From positions 32,768 through 96,767 of the forward strand of contig JASANC010002719.1 in assembly GCA_030248135.1 (NCBI GenBank): a stretch of 64,000 nt of DNA. Reading direction: 5' to 3'. Below the pieces are notes generated by a model. That model searched no databases and had not been told where the DNA came from. It saw only the letters and a program-made list of their open reading frames with translations. Positions 23,903 through 48,031 of the stretch are shown piece after piece. Made by a program: the position numbers and the translations under genes. The stretch is from Theristus sp. LFF4_11. Its lineage: Eukaryota; Nematoda; Chromadorea; Monhysterida; Xyalidae. Every line of letters starts with the position of its first letter. The first letter of the stretch is position 1.

Positions 23903-25153
23903 CGCTTCAGGTATATGCTCGCTACTGACGTAAACACGTCTGATTTATTGCTGCGGCTGAAGGATATAATGTGACTGTTATAACTGTTGCTTGGTATCAA
24001 CATCAACACAAGCGCAACAGACAGCGCAACGATCTGAAATTAAAAGTGCAGAAAAAGTGACGGTCTCAAAATAACGGATTTATACGAATACTAGCACAGT
24101 TGAGCAACTGGGTTGGATTAAGCGATGAGAATATTGGCGGTTTTGTGAAATTAGGTAATTCGAGAAAATTGTAGAATAATGTGGCCACTAGCGACAGTGT
24201 GAGGTTGTGCGAACACCGTATCATTTGAGCAAGCTTTTGTGAGAGTGACAGATGATCTGACCTGTTCTGCGCTGCTAATTGTGCGTCGATTTTTTTGCAG
24301 ATTTTGTTTGCAAAAGCAAACAGTTTCAGTCAAGCATAATCGTCTGCGCGAATTGTTTGCGATTTGAAAACTGTCCGAACCAACCGTTGTTATAATAATC
24401 GCACAAACGCAAAAATTTCACTTGCATTCATTCAGGACTTTGCATTGCAAATCTGACTTAGTAGTTTTTCTCATTTGATATGCGGTTTGATTGCGGTTTT
24501 TTCTCCGACAAGCTTTTGACGTGTGGGTGCGGAGCATAGAAATGGCTGACTAACAATGTTGTTGGTTGTTAGTGGTTCGTCCAGAAGTGATAAATATTCT
24601 GATGAACTTGCACTTCAAAAGAGTCGTTGAGTTTTTGAAATCAATCTTCTCGTGTGTCAACAATGTATTTGTTTGCATTGCTATTCACACAGCGCAACTA
24701 ATATGTGAGTTTATGAGTATAGTTTATGCAAAGTTGACTGAGAAAAACTGGTTCACACTGTCACGGAGGTTTGCTGTGCAGGTGTGGTTGAAAAGTGAAA
24801 ATCGTCTGGAAATTATCATGAGAAAATGACTGCGTAACATAATAAGTTGAGAAACGGGTTGCGTTTTGGAACGTGTTTTTACGAGTTTAAAACATACTAA
24901 AAAGATTAGAGGATGTGAAAACACAGTTTCACGTTGTGCCAAGTCAATAACCGAATGAAAGTACAACATGAAATCTGGCAATATGCCATCAAATCGGTGT
25001 AATTAATTATGCACACGCCAAATCGGTTATATACACCTTCAGCGCTAGCACTCGCTCAGTCTGTTTGGAGACACAAGTTTTTTTTACATCGCATACTTAC
25101 TAATCGTACAACTTCGCCTCGCTCAAGTTGTCCCAGCCCGAAAACGAGAAGAA
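23903..25153. other. Region between divergent EGF and pseudokinase genes
   Basis: It must contain upstream exons or the promoter of the EGF gene and the pseudokinase promoter. No exon was supported. A possible minus-strand exon at about 25105-25234 overlaps pseudokinase exon 1 and was rejected (see rejected list). Confidence 0.4.
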
Positions 25154-28100
25154 ATGAAGCGTCCCGTGCGGAATCGATCGAAAATCATCATGTCGCACAG
25201 TGAGGTCGACGTTGAATTTGTGGTCGCTGCGAACACGAACAGCAACGGCGTCAGCAGCAATCACGCCAACAACATCAACATCAACCACAACATCAGCCAC
25301 AACATCAACGTCATCAACGATGTCACGCAGATCGACAGCGACACATCCGCCTGTTCAACCGCCAGCAATGGTCGGTTGATCGGGAAGGGAAGATTCGCTT
25401 GTTGCGATTCTGGGATTATTCAACATTAAACAACGCTCGCGCTTTCAGTAAAAACAAAAAAACTGACCAAGAAGAATCTTGGTCAGTGCCTTGGCAGTGG
25501 TATCTTAGTCGGTTTTTTGCTTTCAGTGTCATTTTCGTGATGTCATATACATGTAGTTTTAGAAGCAAATAGAAGCAAACAGCCGTGTCCGCGAACTCTA
25601 AATTGTAGGAAATCAGCTGATTGGTTGGTGATCATGTTTATGCATGCTTTCTGTGGAAACCAAACTCCGCCCCACAGCAATGCCTGCACAGAAAGCATCC
25701 ACACCAATCAAATGATTCCCTATAATTCAAAGTCAGTTCGACTGTGCAACTGTGTTGCGTGCATTTGTTTGAGCAGCCGTGAGCAGCAGCCGGTGCAGCG
25801 AGTGCACGCAGTCCGGCTCCGCCTCCTCCGGCTCCGGCGGCGACGACACGTGCGCCGTGCGTGCGTCCTGCTCGTCGTATTGCGACCGTCGGCGGCAGCA
25901 CGTCAAGTGGGCGGTGCCGCTCGAGTCGCACGAACTGCGTCTGCTGCGCGACAACAACGGACAACAGTTGCCGTTGCTGGTGCACGTCACCGTGCATCGG
26001 TACACGTGCACGCTGTACACGCTGCACACGAATGTGAGTGTAGTGCCACACGGAGAACAACACGGAGCTTCTGAGCCTAATGTTACATGTTTAAACAGGA
26101 TTAGGATTATGGAATGGATTCCCTTCCCTGGAGTGGTCACGTGCACTATTTGCTCATGCACCGCACTTCTAAAAAGGCTTGGCTTAGGCTTAGGGCTGAA
26201 CTTAGAATTAGGATTAGGTTCAGGCTTTGCTTAGGATTAGGTTTAGGACATATTCGGAGAATTGTAGTTTATTTTAACCGTTAAACACGCAGTTAGTTTC
26301 TAGGTAAATGTCTTTTAACGCAAATGTCTTGCACCAGCCGTTTAAACATGTAGGCCAACCGCTTCTGAGTGTGCTCGCCATGGAGCGCCACTACTGAGCA
26401 CAGAATAACCAAGCGGATAGCACAGGATCTTCGTGATTTTGTGAGCGGGCGTTTTCAGTTGGTGTGGTCGATTGTAATTGTACCGATAAAACTGCCCAGT
26501 AAAACTACAGTATGTCTGTTTGAACCTGTCGCCTTTTCAGCAGAGTCCAGAGCTTACGAAGGAAGAAGCAACGAGTGCCCAGTTGCAAGAAATCATAATT
26601 ATCCACAAGTGGGGTGTTTTATTTCACATCGAACCCGATACGTTCGTTCTTCTTATTGCAATTCAAAGTTTCGCATGCTCTGCTCTGTATTCTGCAAAAA
26701 GGTGACAATTTTAAACGAACATAGGTATTTTACCAAAGTCTTCCGGTTTCTAAAACCGGTCGGGCGGCGCCAGTGAGTTTAAAAATAAGTCGATGCATTC
26801 GAAAATGCACTGTTGGCCAGCGTTGCATTGTGTGTAGCACCATTCAGATGCGTATAGCAGCATTCATGAAGCAGTATTTAGTGACGCATAGCTGTGTTGA
26901 AATAGTCACTAAATACCGCTTCATACCCTTCAGTTTCAGTGCAGCGCCAATCAGCATCTGCCATTACAGACGCCGTCGCTGTGGGATGTGACCGTTGGCC
27001 GCCGCGGCCGCTGGCAGAGCTACGGCGACGGCGCGAGTTCGCTGCAGCCGACGCGTGTGTCGAGCAGTTTAGCGCGCTGTGTGCTGCTCGGTGTGGTGCG
27101 AGCGTTGCACTGGCTGCACGCGCGGCACGTCGCGCACACCCGTCTCAGACTGGAAGTGGGTGGAGGTTGAAACGTTGCAGACGCTGCGCGCTGATTTGCC
27201 GCATCTTACACGCATGAGGCACGAGGAAAATACGAAGTCCAGTCCAGTCAGTCAGTCTTATTCGGTAGTGCACGGCATAATACCAGAGAAGTGTAACACG
27301 CCATAGAGTAGGCAAGGCCAATTCCAATTGGCGAAAAAAGTCACTCCGCTCGCCGGTAGCGGCGGATTTCAAGTGTGGTGAGTGTGTTTTCTGACGTTGC
27401 AGCACATTCTGCTGGACGCCAACTGCGGCGCGCGTCTGTGCGGCCTGTCGGATGCGTGCGGCCTGGACGACACGAACGAGCGCTACCAGCGGACGCTCAG
27501 AAGGGCCACTCAAATGAATGGTACCGCATGTATTTGTAGTTGACCGACTTCGAATCCGGTACGCTGATTGGTCGTATATGTATACTGGTTTCTGTCTATT
27601 TTTTGCAATTCAACCGTCGCCTATATTCGTCGTCAAGCGGAAAGACTCACGCTCACCAGGTAACGGGTTTGATCTACACAAAGCGTGAGAAAAACTTTCG
27701 TCCCCATTGTCGCACATTTTTTCAAGTTTTCCGATTTCAGCAATCACACTGCAGTACACGGCACCGGAGACGCTGCGTCATCTACTTCGCGCTGCCAAGG
27801 AGAGCGGCAACGCCGTCACGAACGAGCACAGCAATCAGAGCACCACTAGCAACGACGAGCAAAGCGATCTATTTGATTCGATCACCACAAACTCAACAAC
27901 GTCAACGTCGAGTCCACCGGCGAAACGGCCTCGACTGAACCACTCTGTGGAAAGCGACGAACAGACGACGACAACAGCGCGCAGCCAATCAGCGTACAGC
28001 CTACCGCCGTGCGACGTGTACGCGTTGGGCGTCTGCATGTGCGTCGCCGTCAATGGGGCGTGGCCGTACGCACCGACCGACTGTCTGCTGGCGAGTTGAA

Positions 28101-28798
28101 TTCGCAACAGAATGTTTTTTGAAAGTTCGAAAAAGAATTGAAACATCGTCCCGAATAAGCGCACTTAACGGGCATTCATGAAGCAGTATTTAGCGACCGC
28201 GTTGCTATATTTTAACACAGCTACGCGTCACTAAGTACTGTTTCATGAATGCCACTGAAACCAACAGTACAGGTGCTTGCACACGCTCGCTTGCTCTGCT
28301 GTTCCCTGTCACTTTAGTACCACCCACACCAACTACAGTCGAACCCTATAACATATCCAACCAGCCGGATTGGTTGGTGATCACGTGATGCATCGATTCT
28401 ATGCCAACCAAACGCCGCCTCCACAGCAATTCACGCATATCCACCAATCAGCCGTAGAGTTCCGACTTGTTGCGAGCAGCAAACAATTCCCACTGCAGAC
28501 GAACGCCACCGAGAAGCGCACGCTGAGCGACCGAGTGCTGGCGACCACTCGCGCCAGCGGCGGCGAGCGCACGACAGCGCAACTACACCAGCCGGCCGCA
28601 GGCAACGGCAGCGCTGACGTGCGCTTGCGCGCCACGATCGCCAGTCTGCTGTACACGACCGTGCCGCTGCGTCCAACCGCCGGCCAGCTGGCGTTCGGCG
28701 GCGTCACGGACGCCGAGCATTTGCTGCAAACTGGCGAGCCGTCGCGCGTCTGTTTCATGCCAATCGACAACGGCAAACGCAATGCCAACGGCTTCTGA
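25154..28798 (+). CDS. Divergent pseudokinase (STK40/Tribbles-like), about 475 aa
   Basis: Six exons fit with consistent phases: 25154-25370, 25777-26033, 26970-27155, 27403-27520, 27741-28090 and 28499-28798 (1428 nt). The N-terminus is Asn/Ser-rich. The C-lobe is clear: helix alphaE (LARCVLLGVVRALHWLHARH), then VAHTRLRLEHILLDANCG where a kinase has HRDxKxxN, GLSDACG where DFG is expected, YTAPETL for the APE motif, and DVYALGVCMCVAVNGAWPY for helix F. Both HRD and DFG are lost, so catalysis is unlikely; a scaffold role is inferred. A low-complexity insert of about 70 residues follows APE. The last intron appears to use a GC donor (CTG/GCGAGT). The first exon is the least certain. Family placement is tentative. 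Confidence 0.65.
25592..25745. mobile_element. cagtcgaact-family element in pseudokinase intron 1
   Basis: It retains gcgaactctaaattgtagg, aatcagctgattggttggtg and, at the right end, attccctataatt and gttcgactgtg. The exon 2 acceptor (TTTGAGCAG, 25776) lies only about 30 bp after it. Confidence 0.7.
26034..26969 (+). other. Pseudokinase intron 2 with telomere-like repeat
   Basis: It contains aaaaggcttggcttaggctt and then aattaggattaggttcagg (26172-26240), a member of the degenerate TTAGG-rich family, and a palindromic element at 26860-26925. No exon was found. The intron ends CCATTACAG. Confidence 0.5.
26860..26925. mobile_element. Palindromic miniature element, copy 3, shortened
   Basis: It reads gcattcatgaagcagtattt, a shorter loop, then agtcactaaataccgcttcat. 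The right tip is degenerate and part of the loop is deleted relative to the other copies. Confidence 0.65.
28172..28252. mobile_element. Palindromic miniature element, copy 4
   Basis: Full-length hairpin with ends gcattcatgaagcagtattt and gtactgtttcatgaatgc. It is in the last intron of the pseudokinase gene. Confidence 0.75.
28335..28456. mobile_element. cagtcgaact-family element, right end truncated
   Basis: It starts acagtcgaaccctataac and keeps gattggttggtgatcacgtg, but ends at ccaccaatcagccg without the terminal gttcgactgt. The acceptor of the last pseudokinase exon (CCACTGCAG, 28498) lies about 40 bp downstream. Confidence 0.6.
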
Positions 28799-29101
28799 GT
28801 GACACTCGAATCCGGCGACGACACACAACAGCAACTGAACCCAAATCAATCAATCAAGCGCCTTTATCTCGATTGCACCTGGTCGTGTTGCGGTGTTTAC
28901 TTGCTGAATAATGATACTTGTCCTCACTGACCTGCAGTATTGTCTCCACTGACTTGTGATCTGCTGTCACAAATTGAATTTTTAACATTGCACCGCGATA
29001 AACAAATCAGCCAGCCTAAAATCTCTAGTTTTATTTTCAAAAATTTCCGAGCACGAAAATGGATTTTTTTGTTGATCAGAGGTCAAAATTGCAAACGACA
29101 A

Positions 29102-30014
29102 TACAGGGTGGGCCAAAAAAAAGGTTCCATTTTCAAACTGCTGTCACTGGCTGGTGTTTCAATATTATGAGCTGAAATTTTCAGCAATGATAAAACATGC
29201 GATGCCATTTTACTGACAAAATTTTTATCCAGTTTGGTCAAGTAGATTCAGTTTTACAGCTCAATGTTTAAAAATTCCCAAATTTTCAAAAAAAACGGAT
29301 TTTTAACCAAGAATTTCACAACGAATCATTGCTCATAGACATCCAAATCATCAAGGTTCTCGTCCGGCAGCGGCTGGATTGAATTTCACGCGAAACTGGC
29401 GAGTCACTGCAGAAAAACTTAAAGATTGCTCCCACCAGATAGCACACCAGACCCGTTGTTCTGTTGTCCACTTAACCATGACGAAACTGCAGAAAAGTGA
29501 AACTGAAACACTGTTTTTATTCAAACCGCAAAAAACTTTTCAAAAGAAACAAACTAACAGACAGAGCAACACACAAAACAAAAAGTCAACTGAACAATTT
29601 TTTCTGTCGCAGTCGCATGGCTGCTGACTCGAGTTTGTTGTGAAACATCAGAATTTCGCTCGAGCTGCTCAAATGCAATTCAAGTGGGAGACCTTTCCAC
29701 TCTGAGCGCATGATTTGAACTATCAATACCCCGGGTATCCAAAAAGACCCATTTGTCACCTTCGCAACAGTTCACGCATCACGCATCTTGATACTATTTT
29801 TTTCTTGCACTCATTTCAGTCAATTTGTTGATTTTTCGAGCTTTTTTTAGAAAATCTGCTACAGTGAGCGCTAGGAATTATATATCGGAAAAAAATTTTT
29901 TCAGTAAAATGGCATCACATGTTTTATCAGTGCTGAAAATTTCAGCTCAAAAAAATTTAACACCAGCCAGTGACAGCAGTTTGAAAATGGTACCTTTTTT
30001 TGGCCCACCCTGTA
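29102..30014. mobile_element. Mariner-like non-autonomous element
   Basis: Terminal inverted repeats of about 110 bp begin tacagggtgggccaaaaaa and end ttttttggcccaccctgta. The inner parts (ccattttcaaactgctgtca, ggctggtgtt) are also inverted. The flanking TA is compatible with Tc1/mariner insertion. The 600-bp interior shows no intact transposase. Confidence 0.7.
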
Positions 30015-31092
30015 CATCGGCGGCCGGGTTAAGCAGATCACCATTCATAAAGTAGCAATAAATAATAGCAAAACAGCACCAAAAAACGCAATCAAGCTAG
30101 AACTGCAACCGACATCAGAAGTCGTGTAGTACAGATTTAGACAACGTTCCCAACATTTACATTTTAGATACATGTACGGGCTCCCTTATTTCTGACAACG
30201 AAATATCATGCCTCTGAAATCAAATTGTACAAACATAACAACGGCATTTGCGTATTTCTTGACAAGTTCGCATCAGATCAAAAGTGTCAACTGTTTTGTT
30301 TTTTTCAAAAAAAACTTGAAATCATAAAACAACGCAGTGTTGTGTATTGATGACTAGAGGAAAGGGAGAAGCAACAATGACAACAGCAATCAAATTTGTT
30401 TCAGCTTCACTTCGATTCTTTACCTGTATCTTGTCACCTCAGTATGAACAAACACAACAACGACACGAATCATCCAAGTCATTCAACCATCGAAATCTTT
30501 CAAGCGCAACCATTATCAACTTTTTTTTAAACACGACAAAATAGGAATACTGTACAATACCAAACTCGGTTTCGCAGCTGAGTTCAGATTTTTTCGATGT
30601 TTCACGAATGGATTTTCGATGAATTCGGTCGGATGTCCACAGATCAACATAGGCGTCTTTCCGTGAAACATCGAAAATCCGTCCCTGAAACACCGACAAA
30701 ATCCGAACGCAGCTAGCTGCGTTACTCTGTTTAGTTTTTGTTGCACGGGGAAAACGCTCAAATTGCACACAATTGAACGATAATTTGCAAACAACTGATG
30801 GGCTACTAAAAACGCCCTCCCGTGTACACCCCCCATCAACAATGAAATAACCAATATAAATCATGTAATCGACTTGTTGTCAACATTGACCCCACTCAAC
30901 AAGCAGGCAGGTAAGTACACCAATAGGACAAGTCGAAAGCATACCAACAAACAAACCACTGCATAAAACCAAAATCAAAAATGCAATGTGAACGAGCGAG
31001 AGGCAGAAAAACCACGATAAAACAGAACGGTGCCGCAAGCAACGTACGGTAATTACACATCAGTTTGCAAAATGTAACCAAACAACCAACAT
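30015..31092. other. Intergenic region, FAK 3' side
   Basis: Convergent tail-to-tail space between the pseudokinase and FAK genes, beginning after the mariner-like element. No supported ORF, RNA gene or further repeat was seen. Confidence 0.5.
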
Positions 31093-42621
<11,529 letters not shown>

Positions 42622-42957
42622 CGGTGTAGCCTGCGGTGGCAAGTTCGCTGACAAACGAAACCGGTAGAGAAAAACACAGATGACGAATCAAACTTACAAT
42701 AAAAGATACGATCAAAACCATGTCGCTGGACCACGTGGACCAGAATAAACCACAATACCATCCCAAAAACCGCAGAATTTCTCACTTTTATCCAAAAACA
42801 GGCCCGGCCTGACAAATGTGACTGCACCGGGCAAATTACTGAAAAAACTGAACATCGCAACAAAACAGGCAGAACCAACGGAGCAACAAATAACAGAAAA
42901 CAAAACCGATTGTTGGTGAAACAATAAAATATTGAGAAAGGATCACAGGGAAGAATC
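42622..42957 (-). promoter_or_regulatory. Short eIF3h-FAK spacer with a splice acceptor before the FAK ATG
   Basis: The eIF3h stop is at 42958-42960. A good acceptor (CGTTTGTCAG) at 42648-42650 lies 26 nt before the FAK ATG at 42621 on the same strand, and no upstream FAK coding exon can fit except in about 310 bp. The acceptor could end a short 5'UTR intron. It could equally be a spliced-leader trans-splice site of an operon-like pair. The sequence cannot decide. Confidence 0.45.
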
Positions 42958-45900
42958 TCAACTAGCAACCGAGGACTGTCGTTCCTTGGTGTGTCCACGG
43001 TCGATCGTCACTGCCTCGGCAACGTACAGTTTGCCGAGTGTTTCGCGGGACACCTGAACAATTAATTCTGTTACTATCTTTTATTTTGGTCCCAAGACTT
43101 GGATGCACTCATAGATAGGTTAGCACTTTCATGCATGACGCTGGAATTCACAATTGGCAAAGTGATCCGAGTTATCTAAAATTGGGAACAACGTATATTG
43201 TGTGATTATGATACATCATACATGTAATTATATTGGCTATATAACCTGTGATCGTCTGTGATGCGGGATCAGTTTGTTATTGTTCCTGTCGCACTCACAC
43301 CGTCCTAATCAGCAATTCCAATGAACATCTTCACCACGCAACTTCCCTTTCTCTAATTAGGACCGAGTCGCTCAGGTTATTTTGAAGTGCCACACAAAGA
43401 TTGAATCTAGTTTGACTGACAAAAGTTTGCTCTATAATTAAACCTGAAACCTCGAAATGACGTGTATCTAAAGTCTGAACGGGCACAGCCACCCGACCTG
43501 CAACGCGTGCTGCACATTCGCGCTGACTTCTCTGGCTGCCAAATAGGCGCCCAGCATTCCGTCCCGATCCTGCAGTGTCGGCCATTTCAGCGACCGTCGC
43601 AGCTCCTCAATGTCGAGCGGTTGCACCGGCTCGCCACGCTCACGTCGATTCTCGTTCTCGAGTTGCTGAAAAACAGTGCGATAGATTGCAGACACATTGA
43701 TTAAGATCGAGTAGTGAACAACACATTTAGGTACTATCTATTCGTTTGGTCACGAGACTCAATGCACGCATGGACAGGTAAACAGTTTCATGCATGGGAC
43801 GCGGCAATTCAATATTGGTAACGTGATCCGAGCACCACAAATTAGGCCGGGTCACTTAGGCTATCTTTAATTGACCCGTAAAGATTGACACTATCATTCC
43901 TTTCCACGTCTGCAAACGCATTGAGTCGCAGAGCTTAAAAATCGATAATAGAGAAAATAAACGGCTCTATACGCGGTCTGCTATTGAGAAGACCACACAC
44001 AACATTCAAAGAAATCTGCAGTCTTCAACTACCGCACTAAAATCGGCTGAATAATGCCTATGCAACAAATTAACCAACACTGGAATTCGATGTCCAAAAC
44101 ATGATCACTTCGCCCAGAGAAGGCTCAAACAGCCAAAACAAACAGAAAAAACGACACAAAAAACGTGTGCACCCGTTTCTGAACCATCGAGTCGAACATG
44201 TTCTGCAAGCGCTGTTTGCTCTGCGTGTACTTGTTGTAGTCGTTGATGCTGCGATTCAATGCGTCCACGTCCGTCATCATCGAGCGCATGCACTTTGCCA
44301 GTGAACGACTGTAAACAGCAGACAAAAAAAACGGTAAGCTGCACGTCCACCGGCCACAGTTTTGAGAAGAAAAAAAACGAAAACACGTTGCGAATTTTCC
44401 AAAGCCAAGTCCGTAAAATACACGACGTTGCGCGAGAAAAACGCACTGAAAACACCCGAGTATTGTCACCGAACAATACGTTCTGTGTTCAAGACTCAGG
44501 CGTAACGAAACCAACATGTGAACGACAGAAATTGCTGCGGTCACGAACGCAATCGCAGCCGAGCAAAGTGAATGCCAATGACAATGCCGCAAGCTGCTGC
44601 GATCCCATTTCATTTGGCACGTTCTCATTATGTCGAATGCACGCACTACTGGCACTATGAAATGATCGTGTTTATTTACTCTTCTTGTCATGCCTCCCTC
44701 TCGCTGGCAGTCTGTCGTAAACGCACGGCTTCTTTGCTTTGACTCGGATAAGTGCACGACTACTAGGACACGAGACTAGGCCGGTTCCGGGTTCTAGCCA
44801 GTCTGACGTGAGCTGCACCATTAACCACTCAACTTCAAATGCAGCCAAACAGCAAAACTGGGCAAAATCAGACGAAACCAGAAAGTGTGACTCAATGCAT
44901 GAAATACGCACGATTCGGATGTCGGCTGAAGCTGAGCGCACAAAACGCAGCGCATTTGCATCATTGCAAGTAAACGTCGGCGAAATTAAACCCTCAAAAT
45001 GTAAGTACCGAAATATGCAATCATAAACAAGTGACCCACTCAGCGCCAATCTCCAGTGCCGGCGGATCGAAGTTGTCCGACTTCAGCAGCTGCAGCTCAC
45101 ACAGCAAAACGTTGATCAAATGCGAGTTCTTGATGGTCAGCGGCAGCTCTTCGAACATGTTCGAGTACGTTAGACCAGCCAGCTTCACGCTGAAATTTGC
45201 ATGGAAATAGGACAAGCGAGAAACGGGGCACAGTCGAACTCGATACTACATGATTGGCTGGTGGTCACGTGCATGCATGCATTCTGTGCAAGCCGAACTC
45301 CGCAATTCGTGCACAAAATGCCTGCATCAACCAATCAGCCAGCTGGATATGTTATTGAGTTTGACTGTAGACAATAATCTCTTTAGCGAAATCGTTTTCT
45401 ATAATCGTCATGCGTCAAGCACAGCTTTCAAACACAGCTCTATGAGCGCCCACTTGATTGGCTATTTGAAATGGATATTTTCAATTGAGTTCGGGTTCAA
45501 TTCAATTGAAATTCAATATCATCTGAGTTTCGGGTCGTAACACGCGTCCATAAAGCAGCAATACTCGTAATGAAGGTCATAAAAAAATAATTCAGAGCAC
45601 GCAAAATGCCAATGAAGAAAACCCCGGAGGAAAAAAAACCGAACGCTTCTGGCGACAGATCGGTGTAGCAAAGCTCCATTGCTTTCTGACTCAGACGGTA
45701 GGCGCGCAGACTCAAGTTGCCCTGACACGTTTTCACAGGATCTGGAATAAAACAGAACAGAAACGGAAATTGAAACACTGGTTTCTCTTGACGTTGTTGC
45801 TCAGATATTCGGTCCACATGGAATACCCGTTGTATAAATGGCTATTTCTGTTTTGTTGAACTTTCTGAACCGTTTCGACATTTGTTGGGTTGGGTTGGGT

Positions 45901-47358
45901 CTGGACTGGATGAAACGAAACTTACCCAGATATCGATTGGGTTAAATTCGAGAATTAAAAATCATTAAAAATGAAATAATCCTTTATGAGTAAGTTCCAA
46001 TCTACAGGTTAAAAACGAAAGCTCATAAATGGCCACTAGTCAATGTAGGTCAAGAAACGGATAAAAACTGAAACGAGATAAAAAAAAACCGATCTACAAG
46101 CGCACCATAAACCAGCACAATCGAGTCTTCGAGCATCGACTGATAGTCGAACATGTCCTCAACAAGTTGCTTGTTAAAGCAGGCGCCATATGGATGCGAC
46201 TCGTAAAATCCGACCAATCTGAAGCGTAGTAGTTCAGAATTTTGTTACGGATTCACTTGTGAGTAAGCAAAAGTTCGCAAAAAAGAAAGCGAATAAAAAA
46301 AGAAACGCACTCGTAATCGATGTTCATCTGACGAAACCGCTTCAGCATTTCTTGCTGCATCTCTTTCTGAGTTTCTGAAATAGTGAGTTGCTTGTTTTCG
46401 GAAACATTTCGCAAAAATTATTACAAAAACAAAACAAAACAAAACCAACAAGCGTGAGTCATCAGAACAGTCTAAATATTTGTTTATTGGTTATTTGCTT
46501 TGATTACCGCCTTATTTTCGGTTCCGTCTTATTTTCGGAAAGAAAAACCTTTTCACGGAGACGGAAGATTATTTTCCACTTTTTTGCTTCCACGACTCGC
46601 ATTCCAATTTGCGCTTCCAACCGACCATCTTCAATCTCCTGCAGTGCCTTCTCGTCATCGCCGACGGTTTGCGTGCGCGCGGTCGGGAAACAGTTGGTGA
46701 CCTCCAGTCGTTTGTCGCCAACAGCCACCAGTCCGGTCAGCCAGCCGTGTGCGAACGTGCCCGTCCCGGAGAGGCGCTCGTTCTCGATGTGCTTCACGAT
46801 CTTCATCACCACCTGCAATCATGGCGAACACCTCAACAACAATTGCGTGCACCCTTTCCACACTGTCGGGCAGTGCAACGAATCAGAATCAGGCGAACAC
46901 GCATAACAAAACGGCTGATCAACAACAGTCAAGCCAAACGCAGTCTGGTTTGTTGGGCACCGATCAGCGACAACGAGTGAATGAGGTTTCTGACACGGTC
47001 ACAGTGCCGGCTCAGTGTTCATTTTCATTCGTTCAGACGGAAAAAAACAATTCAAATTTCTATCGCCTGTATTCCGCTCTGCCTGTTGTGGCGGTGATGC
47101 GAGCGCATGAATTGATTAACTTAGGAGACCGTCGTCCACCAGCCTTTATTCACCCCTAAACGGGTATACGAAACCACCAGAGTTCCGATACCTTCGTTTT
47201 TTTTAGAGCCATAACCATTTGGGGAGGGGGGTTACACAACAAACAATCCAAACCACAACAAAATATGCCTATGAAAAACAGAAATGCAGAGCTGTGCCAG
47301 GCCAGCTGACCAAACTGTCCAGTTGAACGTGATCGACTTTTGCGACATTGACCGCCAT
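42958..47358 (-). CDS. EIF3H: Translation initiation factor eIF3 subunit h, complete
   Basis: A subunit of the eIF3 complex, with a non-catalytic MPN domain, that helps recruit the 40S ribosome. Start ATG 47358; exon 1 (47358-47311) encodes MAVNVAKVDHVQLDSL, matching the family's V-Q-I-D-G-L start. Others are 46812 to about 46580 (VVMKIVKH, LEVTNCFP), 46374-46311, 46218-46106 (LVGFYESHPYG), 45741-45645 (DPVKTCQGNLSLRAYRLS), 45189-45040 (MFEELPLTIKNSHLINVLL), 44308-44173, 43665-43498 (RRERGEPVQPLD) and 43053-42958 (stop 42958). The total is about 365 aa, close to the usual 350. The exon 2 donor beside a poly-A run (about 46580) does not keep phase with exon 3, so that boundary is uncertain or the run has an indel. 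The exon 45645 donor is GTTCGG. Confidence 0.9.
43738..43940. repeat. Dispersed repeat in eIF3h intron (catgcatgagac family)
   Basis: It contains actcaatgcacgcatgg, tttcatgcatggg, gtgatccgagcacc and ttccacgtctgcaaacgcat. Blocks are shared with 34780-34975 and, partly, with 43090-43200 in the adjacent intron. Confidence 0.6.
45231..45370. mobile_element. cagtcgaact-family element in eIF3h intron
   Basis: The ends are cacagtcgaactcgatact and gttattgagtttgactgtag, with ggctggtggtcacgtgc, gcatgcattctgtgcaagcc and accaatcagcca inside. The right end resembles that of the 28335 and 53338 copies. Confidence 0.7.
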
Positions 47359-48031
47359 TTTCGTGTGTTCGATATCGAATACCTTTTCAATTTTCAAACC
47401 AATAAATTTCTTTTTTCACCGCACGGCGGCATGTGCACAGGCACACAACAGACAAATTGCGGCGGCTGTGGTGGTGACGATACGATAGATTCTGATCTTT
47501 GTTGTTGTTGGGATTTTTAGGCGATGTTTTTGGCCTGATCTGCCTAAATAGTTCATTCATTTATCAATATAATTTTACAAGGATGGTCACACACACACAC
47601 AACATAACGGCATGGTTAGGTTGTTCCAGAATTCAGAGCCTGAAGCCAAAGAAATAAGTAATAACCACGTCCACAAAGACTCAAAGGGCACAAGGAAGTT
47701 AAAAAGAAAATTTGATTTAAAAATGAAGATGATTTGGTCCGCCGAGCCGAGCTACTTCGAGACGACAAATCGGCAACAGCCAAGAATTGACAAGCCGTTC
47801 TCGTCACCGTGGAAACGTAATTTCATTTGTGTGTTTTTGTTCATTTTCTTATTTCTTCTTCTTTTGATGCAAAAAAAAGAATAATTAATAAACTCGTGGA
47901 AAATTAGAGTGACCAACCCCCCCCCCCAACGAACATCTAATGGTCTATTCCCTAGCCGAGGGTAAAATTAAAATGGGGCTCGGGGCAGTATTGCCCGTCT
48001 CCGCCGGAGTTTGGTATCTTCGGGTTTCCGT
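47359..48031. other. Region upstream of eIF3h with SINE-like block
   Basis: No TATA box was recognised near the eIF3h ATG. There is a (ca)n run at 47589-47601. From 47936 to 48031 lies a copy of the 42245 block (taatggtctattccctagcc, ggggcagtattgcccgtctc, ttcgggtttccg), which is then interrupted by the foldback element. Confidence 0.5.

Noticed and set aside
25105..25234. Minus-strand exon candidate with acceptor GTGTTCGCAG and donor GTAAGTATG (GTLHFFSFSGWDNLSEAKLY)
   Set aside because: It overlaps pseudokinase exon 1, which has matching phases across five junctions, and its phase does not fit the EGF exon at 23801 with any of the tested acceptors. It remains possible if exon 1 of the kinase lies elsewhere.
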